Below are positions 22,426-35,128 of a stretch of DNA of 64,000 nucleotides, in pieces (the first letter of the stretch is position 1; the number at the start of each line of letters is the position of its first letter). Origin of the DNA: Mortierella sp. BCC40632. Lineage: Eukaryota > Mortierellomycota > Mortierellomycetes > Mortierellales > Mortierellaceae. A program made the translations under genes and the position numbers. The DNA lies in NCBI GenBank assembly GCA_011634665.1, contig WAEK01000014.1:912501-976500 (forward strand). The letters are read 5' to 3'. The notes below the pieces were generated by a model. It did no database searches. It worked only from the letters and a program-made list of their open reading frames with translations, and was not told where the DNA came from.

Positions 22426-25029
22426 ATGCCAACCACTGCTCTGTCCTCAGTAGAAGGAGTTTCCAGTCCCCCTGCCTCTATATGCATTTCTGCCTCTACG
22501 GAGCCAGATTCTCTACAAAACAACAATAACATCACCACCTTCAGCGGGAGCAATAGTCGGGTTCTGGCACCGGCGCGTCCTTTGCCCAATAGTCTTCAGC
22601 CCGCTCACTCGTCCTCAGCCTTTTTTAACGCATCCAATCAGTCCGATCCTTGCACTTGTTCCTCTCTTTCTCCTCTTGTTTCCTCCTCAACTATGGCCCA
22701 CCATCGCCTCCTCGGCTCAACAAGCCTACTGCTGCGACCCAAAGACCAAATCGTCTCTACTCCGATGACCATAGCCGCCACATCACCCACATCCATGAGT
22801 CCCACGGTCGGCCTCACTATCCTATCTCGCCCCACCAAAATCACGCCAGGACCTATCTCCCCGGCCTCAGATAACCAGGATGGACTGGATGAAATTACTC
22901 GACCCTCGATATTACACAGCGATACGACGTTTCATCCAGTTCCAAGCATGGGCAGATCCACGACACCGCAACGGTCAAACAGAGGTTCTTTATCCTTGTA
23001 TAGCGGTGCATCCACAACTTTGACTGCAGTAACGACCACATCCATGACTACCACTGCTGCCACAGCAACAACAAGTCCTGAAATGGGCAGCAACCGTGCA
23101 TTATCCTTGTCTTGCTTCAACCCCAAGGCACTGTGGTTATTTAACCATCATCGAAGGTCTAACTCAGAGGTGCCTCCAATGTCCAACCTGTGTGCTCCGA
23201 CCATGCTGACCACTGGGACCACGGCTTCCTCCATTCCGACCCATCAACCCCAGACAGTCCCATGTATCAACCCATCAGCCTTGATCCTAATGAATCGTCG
23301 TCGAAGCTCGGTCAGCACACTTAGTGTCTCATCCACAAACACCACAACCAATTCTGTCACTCCTTTCGTGGACCCTGGTCAACCTTCCATGAATTCAAGT
23401 ACCTCAAGACGTGTGGACAATATCACTCCAGAAAGCTCTAGACATCTCGAGTTGGAGGACTTGCGAGCAAGATTCGAGCAAGGGCTAGCAGCCGTCAAAG
23501 AGGAGGTGGAAAGTATCCAAAACGAGATGACTTTGGGAAGTGTTCTAGAGACGAGGATAGAAGAAAGCCGGCCGATACAAAGTTTCTTTGGAGAACAGTT
23601 GATGATCGACACTTCGGCCTTGTCTCCTTCTGTTCCTTCTCTAAGTTGCTCTACAGCCAAATCTGCTTCAGCCATCACCATGTTTGGTTCCGCTCCAGCC
23701 TCTCCAACCCCTCCTCCTCCTCCTCCTCCGTCCTCCTTTGGCCCATACACATTCGAGACAGAATCAACCAAGGGTCTGTTCCCACAAGAGTTTCTGATGC
23801 CCAATGGAGCATTTTATCGCTTTGATGGGACATCACTGGTGCCTTCTAGCAGTAGCTTTATGCTCCATCTGCAGCAAGCGACCGAGTCCATGATCGAGTC
23901 GCTGCCCCCACCTGCAGAATTCCTAGCTTCATCGACTCTTGGAGTTGAGTCCACGGCATTAGGCCCACAGTACCTGCATCCTTCGGCCTTGGCCTTGAAT
24001 GGAGCCTTGTCAGGATCGATGACGTCTGACAGCGACTCGGCGATGACATTTGGCTCAACTCTGTCGTCCATGTTTCCCCGGTCCGGCATTGCTCCAGCCT
24101 TTGATTTTTCTCCATATATCCCCTTGATCAACAACAGAGATGATGGCCATAACCAAAGCAGTGCGTATAGAATGAATGGTCATCTCGACCCGTACATTTG
24201 CGGCGACAACAACAGCAACATCAACTGCTGTAACAGCAGCAATACAGCGAGTGGATCTCTTGTCTATGACACACCTTTTTATTCGTCATCGTATGTGACT
24301 CAGGGGACAACCACGACTTCTACCACTACCTCAACCAAGAATGTAAAGACTCGGATCCAAAAACGAGTCAGCCCTCGTCGTTCCGGACCTACAGGTGCAT
24401 CCATGCTCAAGAAGGCAGCCACAACCGAGGCACGAAAGGGTCTACATTTGACCTTGACCGCCCGACGACCCTCTGTCGATTCAACATACTCTTCTTCATC
24501 TTCTGTCACAAATGTTGCCACGACTTTTTTCCCAAGTTATCTCCATCAGGACTCGACTACTGCTGCAGGGATGGCCTTTACCAACACCAATATTCAACCG
24601 AGTGATGTGGTGGCAATTGCATCAAGCTCGAATGTTGAAACAGCAAAGGATCGAGAACCTACCACAGATTCAGACAAGAAAGACCCTACACTTCGGTACC
24701 GTAAAAGTGGTGCTGGCAAGCATGCTTGCCCTTATGAGGGATGTACGTATCGGTACAATCTGAACCGAGAATTGACACGTCATCGGAACGTTCACCTCTA
24801 TGCGGGTAAAAGTCGGTACCAATGTTCCAATTGTGGGACGGGACTTTGTCGATTGGATTCGGTGAAACGTCATATGGAGGCCAAGGGCAAGAGTGCATGT
24901 TTGAAGAATGGGTTTTATAGAGAGTTTTGTGAGAGTGGGGATTTGGTTGCGACCTATTCTTGTAAGCAGAGTTGGTATGTGGCCGCAGCAGCACGTCGAC
25001 TAGGCGAGAGAACTCGAGCAAGGATGTAA
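22426..25029 (+). CDS. Zinc-finger transcription factor 3 (C2H2 + C2HC pair)
   Basis: Single exon, 867 residues. The frame is open a little further upstream (TTG at 22399), but the first ATG is 22426 (MPTTALSS). The first 760 residues are Ser/Thr-rich with poly-Pro (about 428-433) and Asn-rich patches, and a short heptad-like acidic segment near 345-375 (LEDLRARFEQGL). The fingers are at the C-terminus: C-x4-C-x12-H-x3-H (CPYEGC to HRNVH, from about residue 766) and, 12 residues on, C-x2-C-x12-H-x8-C (CSNC, core CRLDSVKRH). About 40 mostly basic residues follow. The close spacing of the two fingers matches genes 2 and 4. Likely nuclear DNA-binding regulator; target unknown. Poly(A) starts directly at the TAA stop. 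Confidence 0.87.
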   Translation: MPTTALSSVEGVSSPPASICISASTEPDSLQNNNNITTFSGSNSRVLAPARPLPNSLQPAHSSSAFFNASNQSDPCTCSSLSPLVSSSTMAHHRLLGSTSLLLRPKDQIVSTPMTIAATSPTSMSPTVGLTILSRPTKITPGPISPASDNQDGLDEITRPSILHSDTTFHPVPSMGRSTTPQRSNRGSLSLYSGASTTLTAVTTTSMTTTAATATTSPEMGSNRALSLSCFNPKALWLFNHHRRSNSEVPPMSNLCAPTMLTTGTTASSIPTHQPQTVPCINPSALILMNRRRSSVSTLSVSSTNTTTNSVTPFVDPGQPSMNSSTSRRVDNITPESSRHLELEDLRARFEQGLAAVKEEVESIQNEMTLGSVLETRIEESRPIQSFFGEQLMIDTSALSPSVPSLSCSTAKSASAITMFGSAPASPTPPPPPPPSSFGPYTFETESTKGLFPQEFLMPNGAFYRFDGTSLVPSSSSFMLHLQQATESMIESLPPPAEFLASSTLGVESTALGPQYLHPSALALNGALSGSMTSDSDSAMTFGSTLSSMFPRSGIAPAFDFSPYIPLINNRDDGHNQSSAYRMNGHLDPYICGDNNSNINCCNSSNTASGSLVYDTPFYSSSYVTQGTTTTSTTTSTKNVKTRIQKRVSPRRSGPTGASMLKKAATTEARKGLHLTLTARRPSVDSTYSSSSSVTNVATTFFPSYLHQDSTTAAGMAFTNTNIQPSDVVAIASSSNVETAKDREPTTDSDKKDPTLRYRKSGAGKHACPYEGCTYRYNLNRELTRHRNVHLYAGKSRYQCSNCGTGLCRLDSVKRHMEAKGKSACLKNGFYREFCESGDLVATYSCKQSWYVAAAARRLGERTRARM

Positions 25030-25767
25030 AAAAAAAAAAAAAAAGGCGATCTGGAATCCTCTCTCTCCCTCTTCCTCTGTTCTCCCTCCCCCTCCTCTCC
25101 ACCTCACCCCCAAAGTGTATCATAGACATTCGAGCCAGGAGCAGGGCATGTTTTTTTCTTTCTCTTTTTTACAAGGGTGGTCTGGACCCTCTTTTTCTTG
25201 TTTTCTTCTTTTGCTTTCTGTAGCCATGGATAGAAGTAGAATTCGGTATCCTACATTAAAAAAAAAAACATGAACGTGAATAGAAGCAGCTTTTGATTCA
25301 TAAATCTCCTTTAAAATGGGCTGGTACCAACAAGCTTTCTATCTTGATGGTGGCACTGCATCTGTACTCCGTCCATTCATGATATTGGCATGCATTGGCA
25401 TCCGATTAGGACCTCTTTTTTTTTTCGCCCTATCAATCAATATTGGCTCGGTTCCCTCTTAATCTCCGGATGACTGTGGAGGGGGGGGGTGGCTACGCTT
25501 CCTAGTCTGGTGACACTTATGATCACGCTTCTGCTGTATGTGAGCAAAGTGCTCTCTACAAAAGAAAAAAAAAAGATGTCCGTCCACCTTGGATGAAAAA
25601 GTGGCTCCTGCACTTCCTTATGAACATGTGCGCCATGTGCTTTTCATTTTAGACCCGAAGAGCCCCCGTCGATGATGACCATCACATCTACTCTATCGAG
25701 TGGACGAAATTGTGAGAGAGTTGTTTGGGTCATGCAGTATGACAAAGGAGATTGGATAAAGAGATTG

Positions 25768-25772
<5 letters not shown>

Positions 25773-25847
<75 letters not shown>
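25773..25847. repeat. (GA)n microsatellite
   Basis: About 37 GA units, the longest dinucleotide run in the window. Confidence 0.95.
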
Positions 25848-25853
<6 letters not shown>

Positions 25854-25996
25854 AAAGGTGGGTGAAGTGGGTGAGGTGCGGAAGGGAAGGGGAAGGGGGA
25901 GGGGTTGGGTGGCCTCGATCACATCACTACCCTACCTTGCTCCAGTTCTAGTCTTTCACTCTTTTCGAAAGGACCCGAATATCATCATGTTCTCAG

Positions 25997-26023
<27 letters not shown>
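25997..26023. repeat. Poly(A)27 tract
   Basis: Uninterrupted A run in gene-free DNA. There is no target-site duplication or coding remnant beside it, so I do not call a retroposed copy. Confidence 0.9.
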
Positions 26024-26027
<4 letters not shown>

Positions 26028-26603
26028 GAACAGTTTACTCGATGAAACGAGAGGCTGGGCCAGAGCGGCGGATCCTCCCTCCCTTCCCAACTTTTTACGG
26101 AGAAAGCCGTTTTGAAGAAAACGATGGCCTGACCAACCCTGCAAACACACGCACAAACACACAAACACACACACACACACGCACGCACACATACTCACGC
26201 ACGCACACAAGGCACTGCACTGCACAAAACACGCCAACACACATGCACACGCACATATTTCTCGATTGACCTTACTCATCAACATTTCTGTAGTCTGGTT
26301 TGCTCCATCTCTCTCTCTCTTTCTCTAGCTTTACGAAGAGTTATACTTGCCTGCTGATTGGGTATTTGCTGCTACTACCCTCACCTCTTTCCTCTTATAC
26401 GCTTTTCCGCTCTCCAGTTCGTCTCGTCTCTTTCTCTTTTCTCTCTCTTTTTTTCCTCATACAATACGGTGCACTTCAAACCATGGGATCAAATTACCTG
26501 AGATGGCGTACTTGCATGCATTACGCCCCTCTCTTCTGATGACTATGTTTTTTCTCTCTCTTTCTCTTTCTTGTTTTTCTTCTCCTTGTTGTTTTGTTGC
26601 TGT

Positions 26604-26635
<32 letters not shown>

Positions 26636-26636
26636 T
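26604..26636. repeat. (GAT)n microsatellite
   Basis: About ten GAT units, followed at 26649-26677 by a (TTTGTC)n hexanucleotide repeat of four to five units. Confidence 0.9.
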
Positions 26637-28348
26637 TTTTTTTTTTTTGTTTTGTCTTTGTCTTTGTCTTTGTCTTTGCCTTTTTTGCTCGGGCCCATAA
26701 TTTGCATTTCATTGAACTATAAAAACGAGAATTTTGGGCGAACGCAAAGCCCAGCCGAGCAAAACAAACAGAAAAAAAAAAAAAAAAAAAAAAAAGTAGA
26801 GTTTGAGGAAAGACTGGAGAGGTGGGTGAGAGAAAGAGAAATGAGAGCAAGAGAAGCCAGAGAGCGAGATTGAAAAGAATAAAAAAGGACTATGGGGTCC
26901 AGGCGTTGAATAAGCGCGGACACGCGTATCGGAATAGCGCAAGACCGTAGAGCAAGGCTAGAGAATGGAGGGAGTCGGAAAAAAAAGGAGTCTTACGAGC
27001 TTCTCATCGCCATCTGGAAGGAGGGACAGAGGGAAGTAGAGAAGGCCTCCTCCTATCCTCGCTTTCTTTCCGATTTAATCACTAGCAAAAAGTATCAAGG
27101 AAAGAGAGAGAGAGGGGGGAAAAAAAGGTGGAAATGCCAAGAGAACCCACTTTTTTTTCTTTTTCATTCCATCTTGGCGGCTGTTGCAAGGACTATGTTT
27201 ATGAGAGAGAGAGAATTATCAGGGGAAAGCAAGGAGAGAAGTGGTGTTTCTCTCACCTCCTCCCACCTCCACCCCCTTTCCTTCTCCTCCTCCTCCTCCT
27301 CCTCCTCCACCACCACTTTCACCACTACCACCACCATCAAACCGACCGTACCTCCTGCCTCCTACCCCAAGAAGCAGCGTAGATGAGAAACTTCCAGTGT
27401 GACACACACATACATATGTACAGGCCCCTGTGCATGCAGCTGTGTGCAAAGGACAGCCTGGCCCTACCACGAAGTCCTCCAATAAACCAACTGCAGAAGA
27501 TATTTGATGGGTTGGGGGAAGAAGGAGAGAAGGAGGGAAAGCCGAGGTGAAAAAAAAAAGTTAACAAAAGAGGAGTGAGATTGGGAAGAGGGGCTGCTAC
27601 TGTTGGTCCTAGTCTCCCCGCCTTGCATCCCTCCTCTTTTTTGGGTTAAAAAAAATAAGGCTGAATAAATACATTACAATCGAAACAGAACACACTATGA
27701 ATGTTAACAAAGCTGCACGATGATGAGGAACGCAGCAGCAACAGCAGCAGTGACAGCAAAAAAAAAAAAAAGATATCAAAGAAAGGGCCTTCAGTAGCGT
27801 GACTTATAGGGAAATATTGGTGGCACAAGAAAAAAAAAAAAGGATGGCCTGTTCGTATGTACCTGCATGCACGTCTTTCAGAGGGGAGGAGGGAATGGGA
27901 GCGGTGCACGAGTGCGGTGTGAAAAAAAAAAGGGGAAAGGGCAGGAAGGGCAGGGTAGAGCAGGGGAAGAGAGGAGAGAGACTTGAAGAAAGGAGAAGTT
28001 CTCTGCAAACCGACGACAACAAGCAGATGTCTAGGACTTACGGAAAAAAAAAAAAATGCTTTCTAGGCTTACTCTCCCACTACCCTGTTTTTTCGTACCT
28101 TCTTATCTCACTTGACTCTTGCACAAAGTTTGGTACGAAATGTCGCTTGAATGAACCATGCTCTTCATAAAGTCTGTTGACCCTGTCAACCAAAACCTTC
28201 TCTTGAGTATAGTGGGGTGGAGGGAGGAGGAGGGAAAAAAAGAGAAAGAAGAGGGTAGGCCAATTTCTTGCGCACATGCCACAAGCAATTGGTCAGAGAA
28301 GCATTGACATTCCATGCTGTTTCGTTCTCTGTGACCGAATCATACGTA

Positions 28349-28394
28349 TTTTTTTTTTTTTTTTTTTTGGGTCGTGGCAAAAAAAAAAAAAAAG
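28349..28394. repeat. Poly(T)20 / poly(A)16 inverted pair
   Basis: T20 (28349-28368), a 10-base spacer (GGGTCGTGGC), then A16 (28379-28394). On one strand this can fold as an A-T stem of up to 16 pairs with a short loop. Confidence 0.8.
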
Positions 28395-31300
28395 ATGCTT
28401 GAAGGCTAGATCGAGAGCTGGCCAAGGAAAAGGCAACAAGACCTGATAGAAAGTCCTCTCTTTCCTCTTTCTTCTTTCCCCTACATGTTACAGATGCACA
28501 TTCACACACAGAAAAGTACACATTCACGCACACTAGACTAGTCACCTCAATCAAAATCGCTATGGAGATATATCTATGGCTCATGTAGAGTGACGAGACT
28601 CGGAGCAAAATACACGAAAGGCAGATGAAAAGAGGTGACACTACCCTATCGAACAAAGAGATGGCACGATGGGAACATATGACTCTTTCTCAACCTCTTC
28701 CCTTCGCTCCCCCCCCCCCTTCTCCCCAGCATTGTCTACGCCATGTAAGGTAGAGATAGATAGAGTCTCGAAAATGCAAGGCAAAAAAAGAGTGTGTGAG
28801 AAGAGAAGGACGTGGAGATGGACCGGAATGCTGCAGCAGAAGGTGGCTCTACTACCTTGCTCGAGGGACTCTCGACGATTGCCCCTGCAGCCATTTTTTC
28901 ACATCTTGCAGAACAAGGCATCTCAGTCTCCCTTTGCTGATAGCAAGAAAAGAGAAAGAAAAAGGAGGGAGAAGCAAACAGGAGGGTTGGGTCTTGTGCA
29001 GTGCAGCAGAGTGTACTTCCAGGAGTACACAGACTTTTCGACTCTTTTTTTTTTTTTTTTCCAGAGTAGAGGATTTATAAGTCAAGGTTTAAAGGATAGG
29101 AGATAGCAGCCTAAAACAGCAGTGCTTCGGGTCGGCAGGCAGCAGACATAGAAAGGACTATTGGGGATCTTGCGCCCATCTCTTTACAATAATAAGCGGA
29201 GGCGCAATACAGGGTTTTGTGGATTACGGTACTGGAGATGTAACCCTATTGTTAGTCTATGGGGTACATGGCTATGCCGAGTCAGACATGTAAAAAAAAA
29301 GGAAGGAAGGAAGGAAGGAAAGGGAAGGAAGGAAGGGAAGGGAGGGAAGGGAAGTGAAGGGAGGGAGGCATTGCCATTGCCTCATCAGATCATGGAGGAG
29401 GACTACCTTCAGTTGTACTACCACTGTCGATGTCATTCACAATGTTCGCTTATTTCTTCTCTCTCTATCTATCTCTTTTTTCTTTCTCTCGGAGAATGCA
29501 TCTCTTCCAAGGGCCCAAGAGAAATGTCCAGTCCTCCTCGGTGCGAGTCCATCAGGCTGCTTCTACTTCCGCTCTCTCTCTCTTTTTTTTTTTTTTTCTC
29601 AATCAAAATGTACTTGCCGCAAAAATTGCCGCTAGCGCCCATTAGCCCTGTAATGAGGGATAGAGTATGTCGGAGAAAGTATGCGTGTTTGCGCTGCGAT
29701 GCATGCTCCAAAGCTCTGGCCAAATGGCTCATTGTGTGTGCGTGTGTGTGTGCTGCGTGTGCTGCGTGTGTAAAATGTGTGTGTGTGTGTTATCAGACAG
29801 GAGAAAGGTGGCCGGCTCACTGCACAGAGAGAAAGCGAGGAAGAAGGGTTCGTCCATTTCCTCCTCCTCCTTTTTTTTTTTTTTTTTTTTTTTTTTTGAA
29901 CTGAATAGAAGGGCTTTTCTCTGGGTTGTACACGACTCCACCCCTTCGGGAGATTTTCGCCCTTTGCTTTTTGTGTTCTCTCTATCTTCCTCGCTTCAAC
30001 AAGTGTTTGCGGTGTTGACGATCGAGACTCCGTAACCTTCTTATTCATCGCAACTGAAAAAAGGACAGAGAAATGCTACTCCCTCCCCCCTTCTCCTTTC
30101 ACTTCTCTCTCTCGCTCTCTCTCTCCCCTAATCCCTTCTTTCATATCACTGTCCAGAAACGATGGAGCACACGCTCTGAACTCTGTTCGTCCGCGTGGGC
30201 CGTGAGCGTCATGTTACAAACCCCAAGGCAGTCATTCGGTGTGTACCGTGCCCGGGAAGCGGAGGTTTGGGAGGGAGAAGACAAGAGGAGGCAAACATAG
30301 CGTCCGGAGAGGGGAGGCCGGAGCGGGGAAGAGAGATAAATTAGCAAAAAAAAGATGTTTTTTTTAACATCCTCCAGTAGTTCCGATTCGATACCTGCTT
30401 CCTGGCATGCTGGGATGATGACGATCTCAGATGGTCAGACCGGTTTTCGTTGTATCTCTGAATCTTTAAAGTGGAGATTTTGTACTGGTCCATGCAATAA
30501 AAAAAATAAAATAAAATAATAAAAATAAAATGCTCCGGGCTCCCGCAATTGGGTTCCCTCCATCTGCCGATATGCCCTGGAAAGGGGGGAAGAATGTGCA
30601 GCACCTGGTTTGAGCTTAATTCATGACAAGCACACGGAAAGGCCTGGTAACTGAATTTGATCGCAACCTTACCCGATTGCCCGGTTATACCAAGCTCCAC
30701 CTATCTAATAAATTTTGCCGACTTTTTTTTTTTTTTTTTGGCACTATGGAACAATCCTGGTCCATTCGAGGGGGTGTGTATGTGTGCGTGTGTGTGTGTG
30801 TGTGCGTGTGTGTGCGGAAGAAAAGAAGAAAGAAGAGGGGAGATGGGGCGCAAAGAACAGAGAGAAGGGGGACGTGAGAGAGGAGGTGAGAAAGTTCAAG
30901 AGCTAGACTCAATATGAACTTTTTTGGAACACCCAATGTGCAACCATGGAATGCTGAGGGCGCACAACAGGAATGGGCCAGCTCAGCGCAAAAAAAAAAA
31001 AAAAAAAAGTCCGCACCCATATTTCCGCTGTTGCTGGGTCCTCTTCCCAATTGTTTGTTCATTCGATCGACTACTGTATGTACATGCATCTGAAGAGTAG
31101 GGGAGAATAACAGAAAGAACAAAAAAACATAGATACACACACCTTGACCATCGTAGAAAGCACTCCAATGCAGCAAGGGCATTCGAAGAAGGGGATATAC
31201 ACTGTAGTGAAAGGGCATTCGTTCTGAAAGGATCGCATGAACATGCTTCACAGTAGGTTTGAGGAAACTAGTACAGCAGGCTGGTACAGCATTGTCATAT

Positions 31301-34300
31301 GAACAATAAGGATAGGGGATTACACACTGAGAAGCCTTTGCTTTCTGCGATCTGTTGTCAAAAAAAAAAAATTACAAGCAGGGATAATCACACGCAGAAA
31401 GAGGAGAAAAGTGAAGATTAGAGCTATATCGACTTCGGGACAGACAGAGCCTACTGAGATATCGAGAGACAGTGCCCTTTTTTTCTATCTTTCCAACTCC
31501 TTTGCATAAGACTCGGAATCAGTTGGGGACTATGGGGGAGGGGAGTCTCGACTAGTAGTAGGGGAAACGAACGCTAGAAAACGAAAAGTGAGCTGCATTG
31601 TTTTTGCATGGGCAGACAGGAGAGAGAAGAAAGAAAGAAAAAAGGTCGGGAGTATGATCCAGTCCATTTGAACCCCCTTCTCTCTATCCCCTCTTCAACG
31701 ACGCAATGGTCAAGTAGTAGTTGATTTTTCTTGTTACCTTGGTCCATGTGCATTTGTTTAAGCTGTGCATCGCCGTTGAGAACAATGCGAGCGCCGTAGA
31801 ATCCTTGGACAGCCCTCCCCGGGAAGGAAGGGGGGAGGGGCCCTCAGGCCTTTGAACAGATAACTTTTTTAGCCTCGGACCAAATATTGAGCCTTGACCA
31901 AAGGTTAAAGTTCTCTTTCTCTCTTTTTCTCTCTCCTGCGTTCTCTCTCCTTCCTCTTTCCTTCCTCATCCGTTCCCTCCCCCTTCCTTCCTCAGTCTTG
32001 GGCGCACAAGAATCTTGCCGAGTACCATCCCAGAAAAAAAAATGAGACACACACCTCAGATGCCAGATGGCGGGATGCCAATGTCCGACCATCCCCTCCC
32101 CCCTGGACATGAGGAAGAAAAGTGATCAGAGAGCAGCTGAACAAATTTCATTTATCCTCACAACTGTTCTCCGATCCATTGTCGAGAAAGGTTGAAGGAG
32201 AGACTCCAGGAGGGTTCGGTAGGAGAAAGGACGGATTTCTGGTGGGATTAGGCCATATTCTTTGTGTTTCCAGCCCAGACTTAAATGAAGACCTCGCAGA
32301 TATGTCTCCATGCATAGTGCTTTGGCGAGTGGATAACAGAAATGGGAGGGCTGAAAAGTAAGTGAGGGAAGGGGAGAGGGGGGGGGGAGTGTTGATGTGT
32401 ATGTGAATGTGTATGTGTGTGCAGCGCGTATGTGTGTGCGTGTATATTTGTGCATGCTCACTGCAGCCTGCCCAGGGCTCGATTGGACAGTCAACAATAA
32501 AGAAACTGAGCAAGTGCATGGCATAGCCTGGGATGGGCGGACGGGCCGTACAGATTTTGCGTGAAAGATATCCTGAGGGCCAAAGCCAGCGAAAGGGTCG
32601 ATGGTCGACCGAGGGAACGAGGGGCTCGTGTTACAACACCGGATTTATATTGACAAGATCGTAAAGAGTAGCCCACTTTGCAAAGTAATAAAACAGTGCT
32701 CGTTTTTTTCTGAGCTGTCCACCCCTCAGGTGCCTCGATGACCCTGCACTCTCCCCGCAGTCGTACAGGCAGTAGATGTTTAGTGTGCCTGCGAGATATC
32801 TGCGGCGAGGAAGAAAAAAAAAGGGACGCGACGCGCTCTAGGCGGTTATGACTTTTTGAGGGCAGATTTTCAGGTACACCAATTGCGGGTATCGAGCTAG
32901 GAGAACAGTAAGAGAGCAGAGTAGAGGGAAGAGAAAGGAGAGTGAAAGAAGGAGGAGTAGAGCAACCATGAGATAAATGGTATTTTCCTCTCTGACTTAA
33001 ATGCCCCTCCAAGCACTACTCGAGAAAAAAGATCTTGCGGTAATTCAGCGAGGTTACTTTTGTGTCTTGGGAAATCTAGGGTTGAGAAAAAGTGGGCCAG
33101 GCTTCTGTCTACTGAGCGTTTTAAGTACTATAGAGTCAACAAAGTCTTCCCGCTTGTCCCGATCTACTCTGGCGGTTGTTAATGGGGCTAGAGCAAGGGA
33201 GGTAACGCGGATCGACCGATAGGATGGGAAGAGCACCGACCAGTTACCTTGTTTGTTCGACAATTGACCACTGAAGACGATCTTTTGCTGCAGGAATGTG
33301 GTCTGCGATACATGTAGACGCATAGGGGGTGGTGAAGGTAAGTGAGCAAGAACAAGAGCAAGAACAATTCCCTTGAGGAAAAAGACGCAGGTGCGACCAT
33401 GATACACATGAAAGGAGTTGTCGCCACAGTTCAGCTCGCCAAAAATGGCTCTCAGCAACCACTTTCCACCCGCGCGTAAAAAAAACCTTTTGAGTCGGTA
33501 GAACAGGGGAAGACAGGAAGAGCATTTCCTTTGGGGCTTTCCATTGGAGTGGTGCACACACAAAGTCCAAAAGCCTTCCAAGTACGTTTAGCTGACCAGA
33601 CAAGCGCCCTCTCGTGTTACTCGTTTTGTTCATGTTGCCAGTCGATCACGAGAATCATTTAAAAAGTCTATTCAATGCGAGTCGATCAGAGTTAACCCGA
33701 CTAGTTGGAAAGAAAAAAAAAAAGGTCACCAAAGGGGCTAAGGGGGCGTCTCGCGAGGGGTTGTGAAGTACTGTTTGCATGGAGCAACATCAGCAACATC
33801 AACAAGGGAAGTTGTACCATTTCGTGTTCTCAAAGGAGAAAGGTGCAGCTGAAAAAAGAAAAGAAGAGAAAAGAAGAAAAGAAAAAAAGAGGCCAAAAGC
33901 ATCGAGTATGTACTTTACACTTGAAGTCAAGGCACCGAAGGTCTTGCGTGGGGAGGACAGAAGGGAAGGAGAGAACATTAGCCGACTCAGTAGCGAATAA
34001 ATTTTGCAGTTGATATCAAAGCTGGGCTGGGAGGATGGGGAGAGTGCAGAGATAGAGGGAGTATGTGTGTGTGCAACTGCAGTATGCGTGCTTGTGCTCG
34101 CTAGAGTGTGCGTTGTTTGTGTGTGCGTTAGTAATGACCAGGCAAAAGGATATGACATCGCACTTTGAACATGGTTGACTATTGGAAGTTAATAGGGTCT
34201 GATGTAGTGCATTGGGCAGTCGGCAGGCAAACCAAGGCTGAGAGAGCACTTTCTGTCTGCTCTTCATGTGCAACCGTGAGACTGAATACAATTGAATACG

Positions 34301-34548
34301 GACAGAGAAATAGAGGCACGGGCAGAGCAGGACCAACAAGGAGGGACAGGACAGCAGAGCAGAACAGAGCAAAGCAGAGAGCAAAGCAGAGAGCACAGAG
34401 ATGGTCTCGCTTCACTGTCGTGCCGTGCTCTGCCGTGCCCTTCCCTACTGACCTGGCCTTTCCTTCCCTCGCCTCCTCGTACTCGCTGTTCATTCAGCTC
34501 GTCCAGAGCATCCAGACAACCCGCGGACACTAATGCTGCAGCGCCCAC

Positions 34549-34555
34549 TATAAAG
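34549..34555 (+). promoter_or_regulatory. TATA box, candidate promoter of zinc-finger gene 4
   Basis: TATAAAG inside the partly palindromic CCACTATAAAGTGG, 580 bases before ATG 35129. The interval has no ATG at all, which supports it being the transcribed leader. Confidence 0.5.
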
Positions 34556-35128
34556 TGGAGAGCCTTTTCCAGTGGCCCACGCCTCTTTTCCTCTCCTCCT
34601 CTCCTCCTCTCTTTGCTTCTTCGTCCACGTCTTTTCCACCTCTTCGTCTTCACATCTATCCTCACTTCCGTGCTGACCTCTGAAGCCTGTGCAGAATCTT
34701 CGTTCGCCGCACACTTTTTTCTTCCCTACACTAACGCTCTCTTCACTCCTTCTCGTGTACACACGCGTATTCAGAGCGACCTCTTGACTCCAGCGTGTTT
34801 GCTTTCATCCTCGACCTTATTTTACCTAGTTCTCAGCCCTAAAACCTCCCCCTCTCTTTTCTGAAGTTTTACTTCCTTTGTTCGGCCCCTCTATCCACCA
34901 CTCTCCGCTGGACATACCCTTCGTACGCGGACCCACACCCCCCTTAGCCTTTTTTTCTTTCTTTCGTGCCCTGCAACCAAGCCAGGACACAGAAACACAT
35001 AGTATCGACAACCGCACCTATTATCCGCAGCTCTCATCCCTCCGCTGCTGCTTTTTTTATTTCTTTTTTTTTTTTCCATCGAGAATTCCGGCGAACATTG
35101 GTCTCCCTCAGCCCCTCCCCCCCAACAA

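Larger units (their letters stand above)
25030..35128. other. 10-kb gene-poor region upstream of zinc-finger gene 4
   Basis: No open frame here has a recognisable domain, convincing splice structure or non-repetitive composition. The longest are read-throughs of CT, GT or GGA repeats. Contents in order: (GA)n 25773-25847, A27 25997-26023, CA-rich 26141-26250, (GAT)n 26604-26636, (TTTGTC)n 26649-26677, A24 26772-26795, (TCC)n about 27282-27309, T20/A16 pair 28349-28394, (GGAA)n about 29300-29360, GT-rich about 29737-29792, T-rich 29871-29897, (GT)n about 30775-30812, CAGAG-type repeats 34326-34400. The last 550 bases are an ATG-free leader. Long non-coding RNAs or distal control elements could be here; the sequence alone shows neither. 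Confidence 0.5.

Noticed and set aside
25997..26023. Poly(A)/poly(T) tracts as tails of retroposed elements
   Set aside because: They occur in introns, leaders and spacers alike, with no reverse-transcriptase or coding remnant and no flanking target duplications.
34292..34864. 190-codon frame upstream of zinc-finger gene 4
   Set aside because: Composition is repeat-driven (CAGAG and CT runs) and it spans the TATA box and leader of the real gene.
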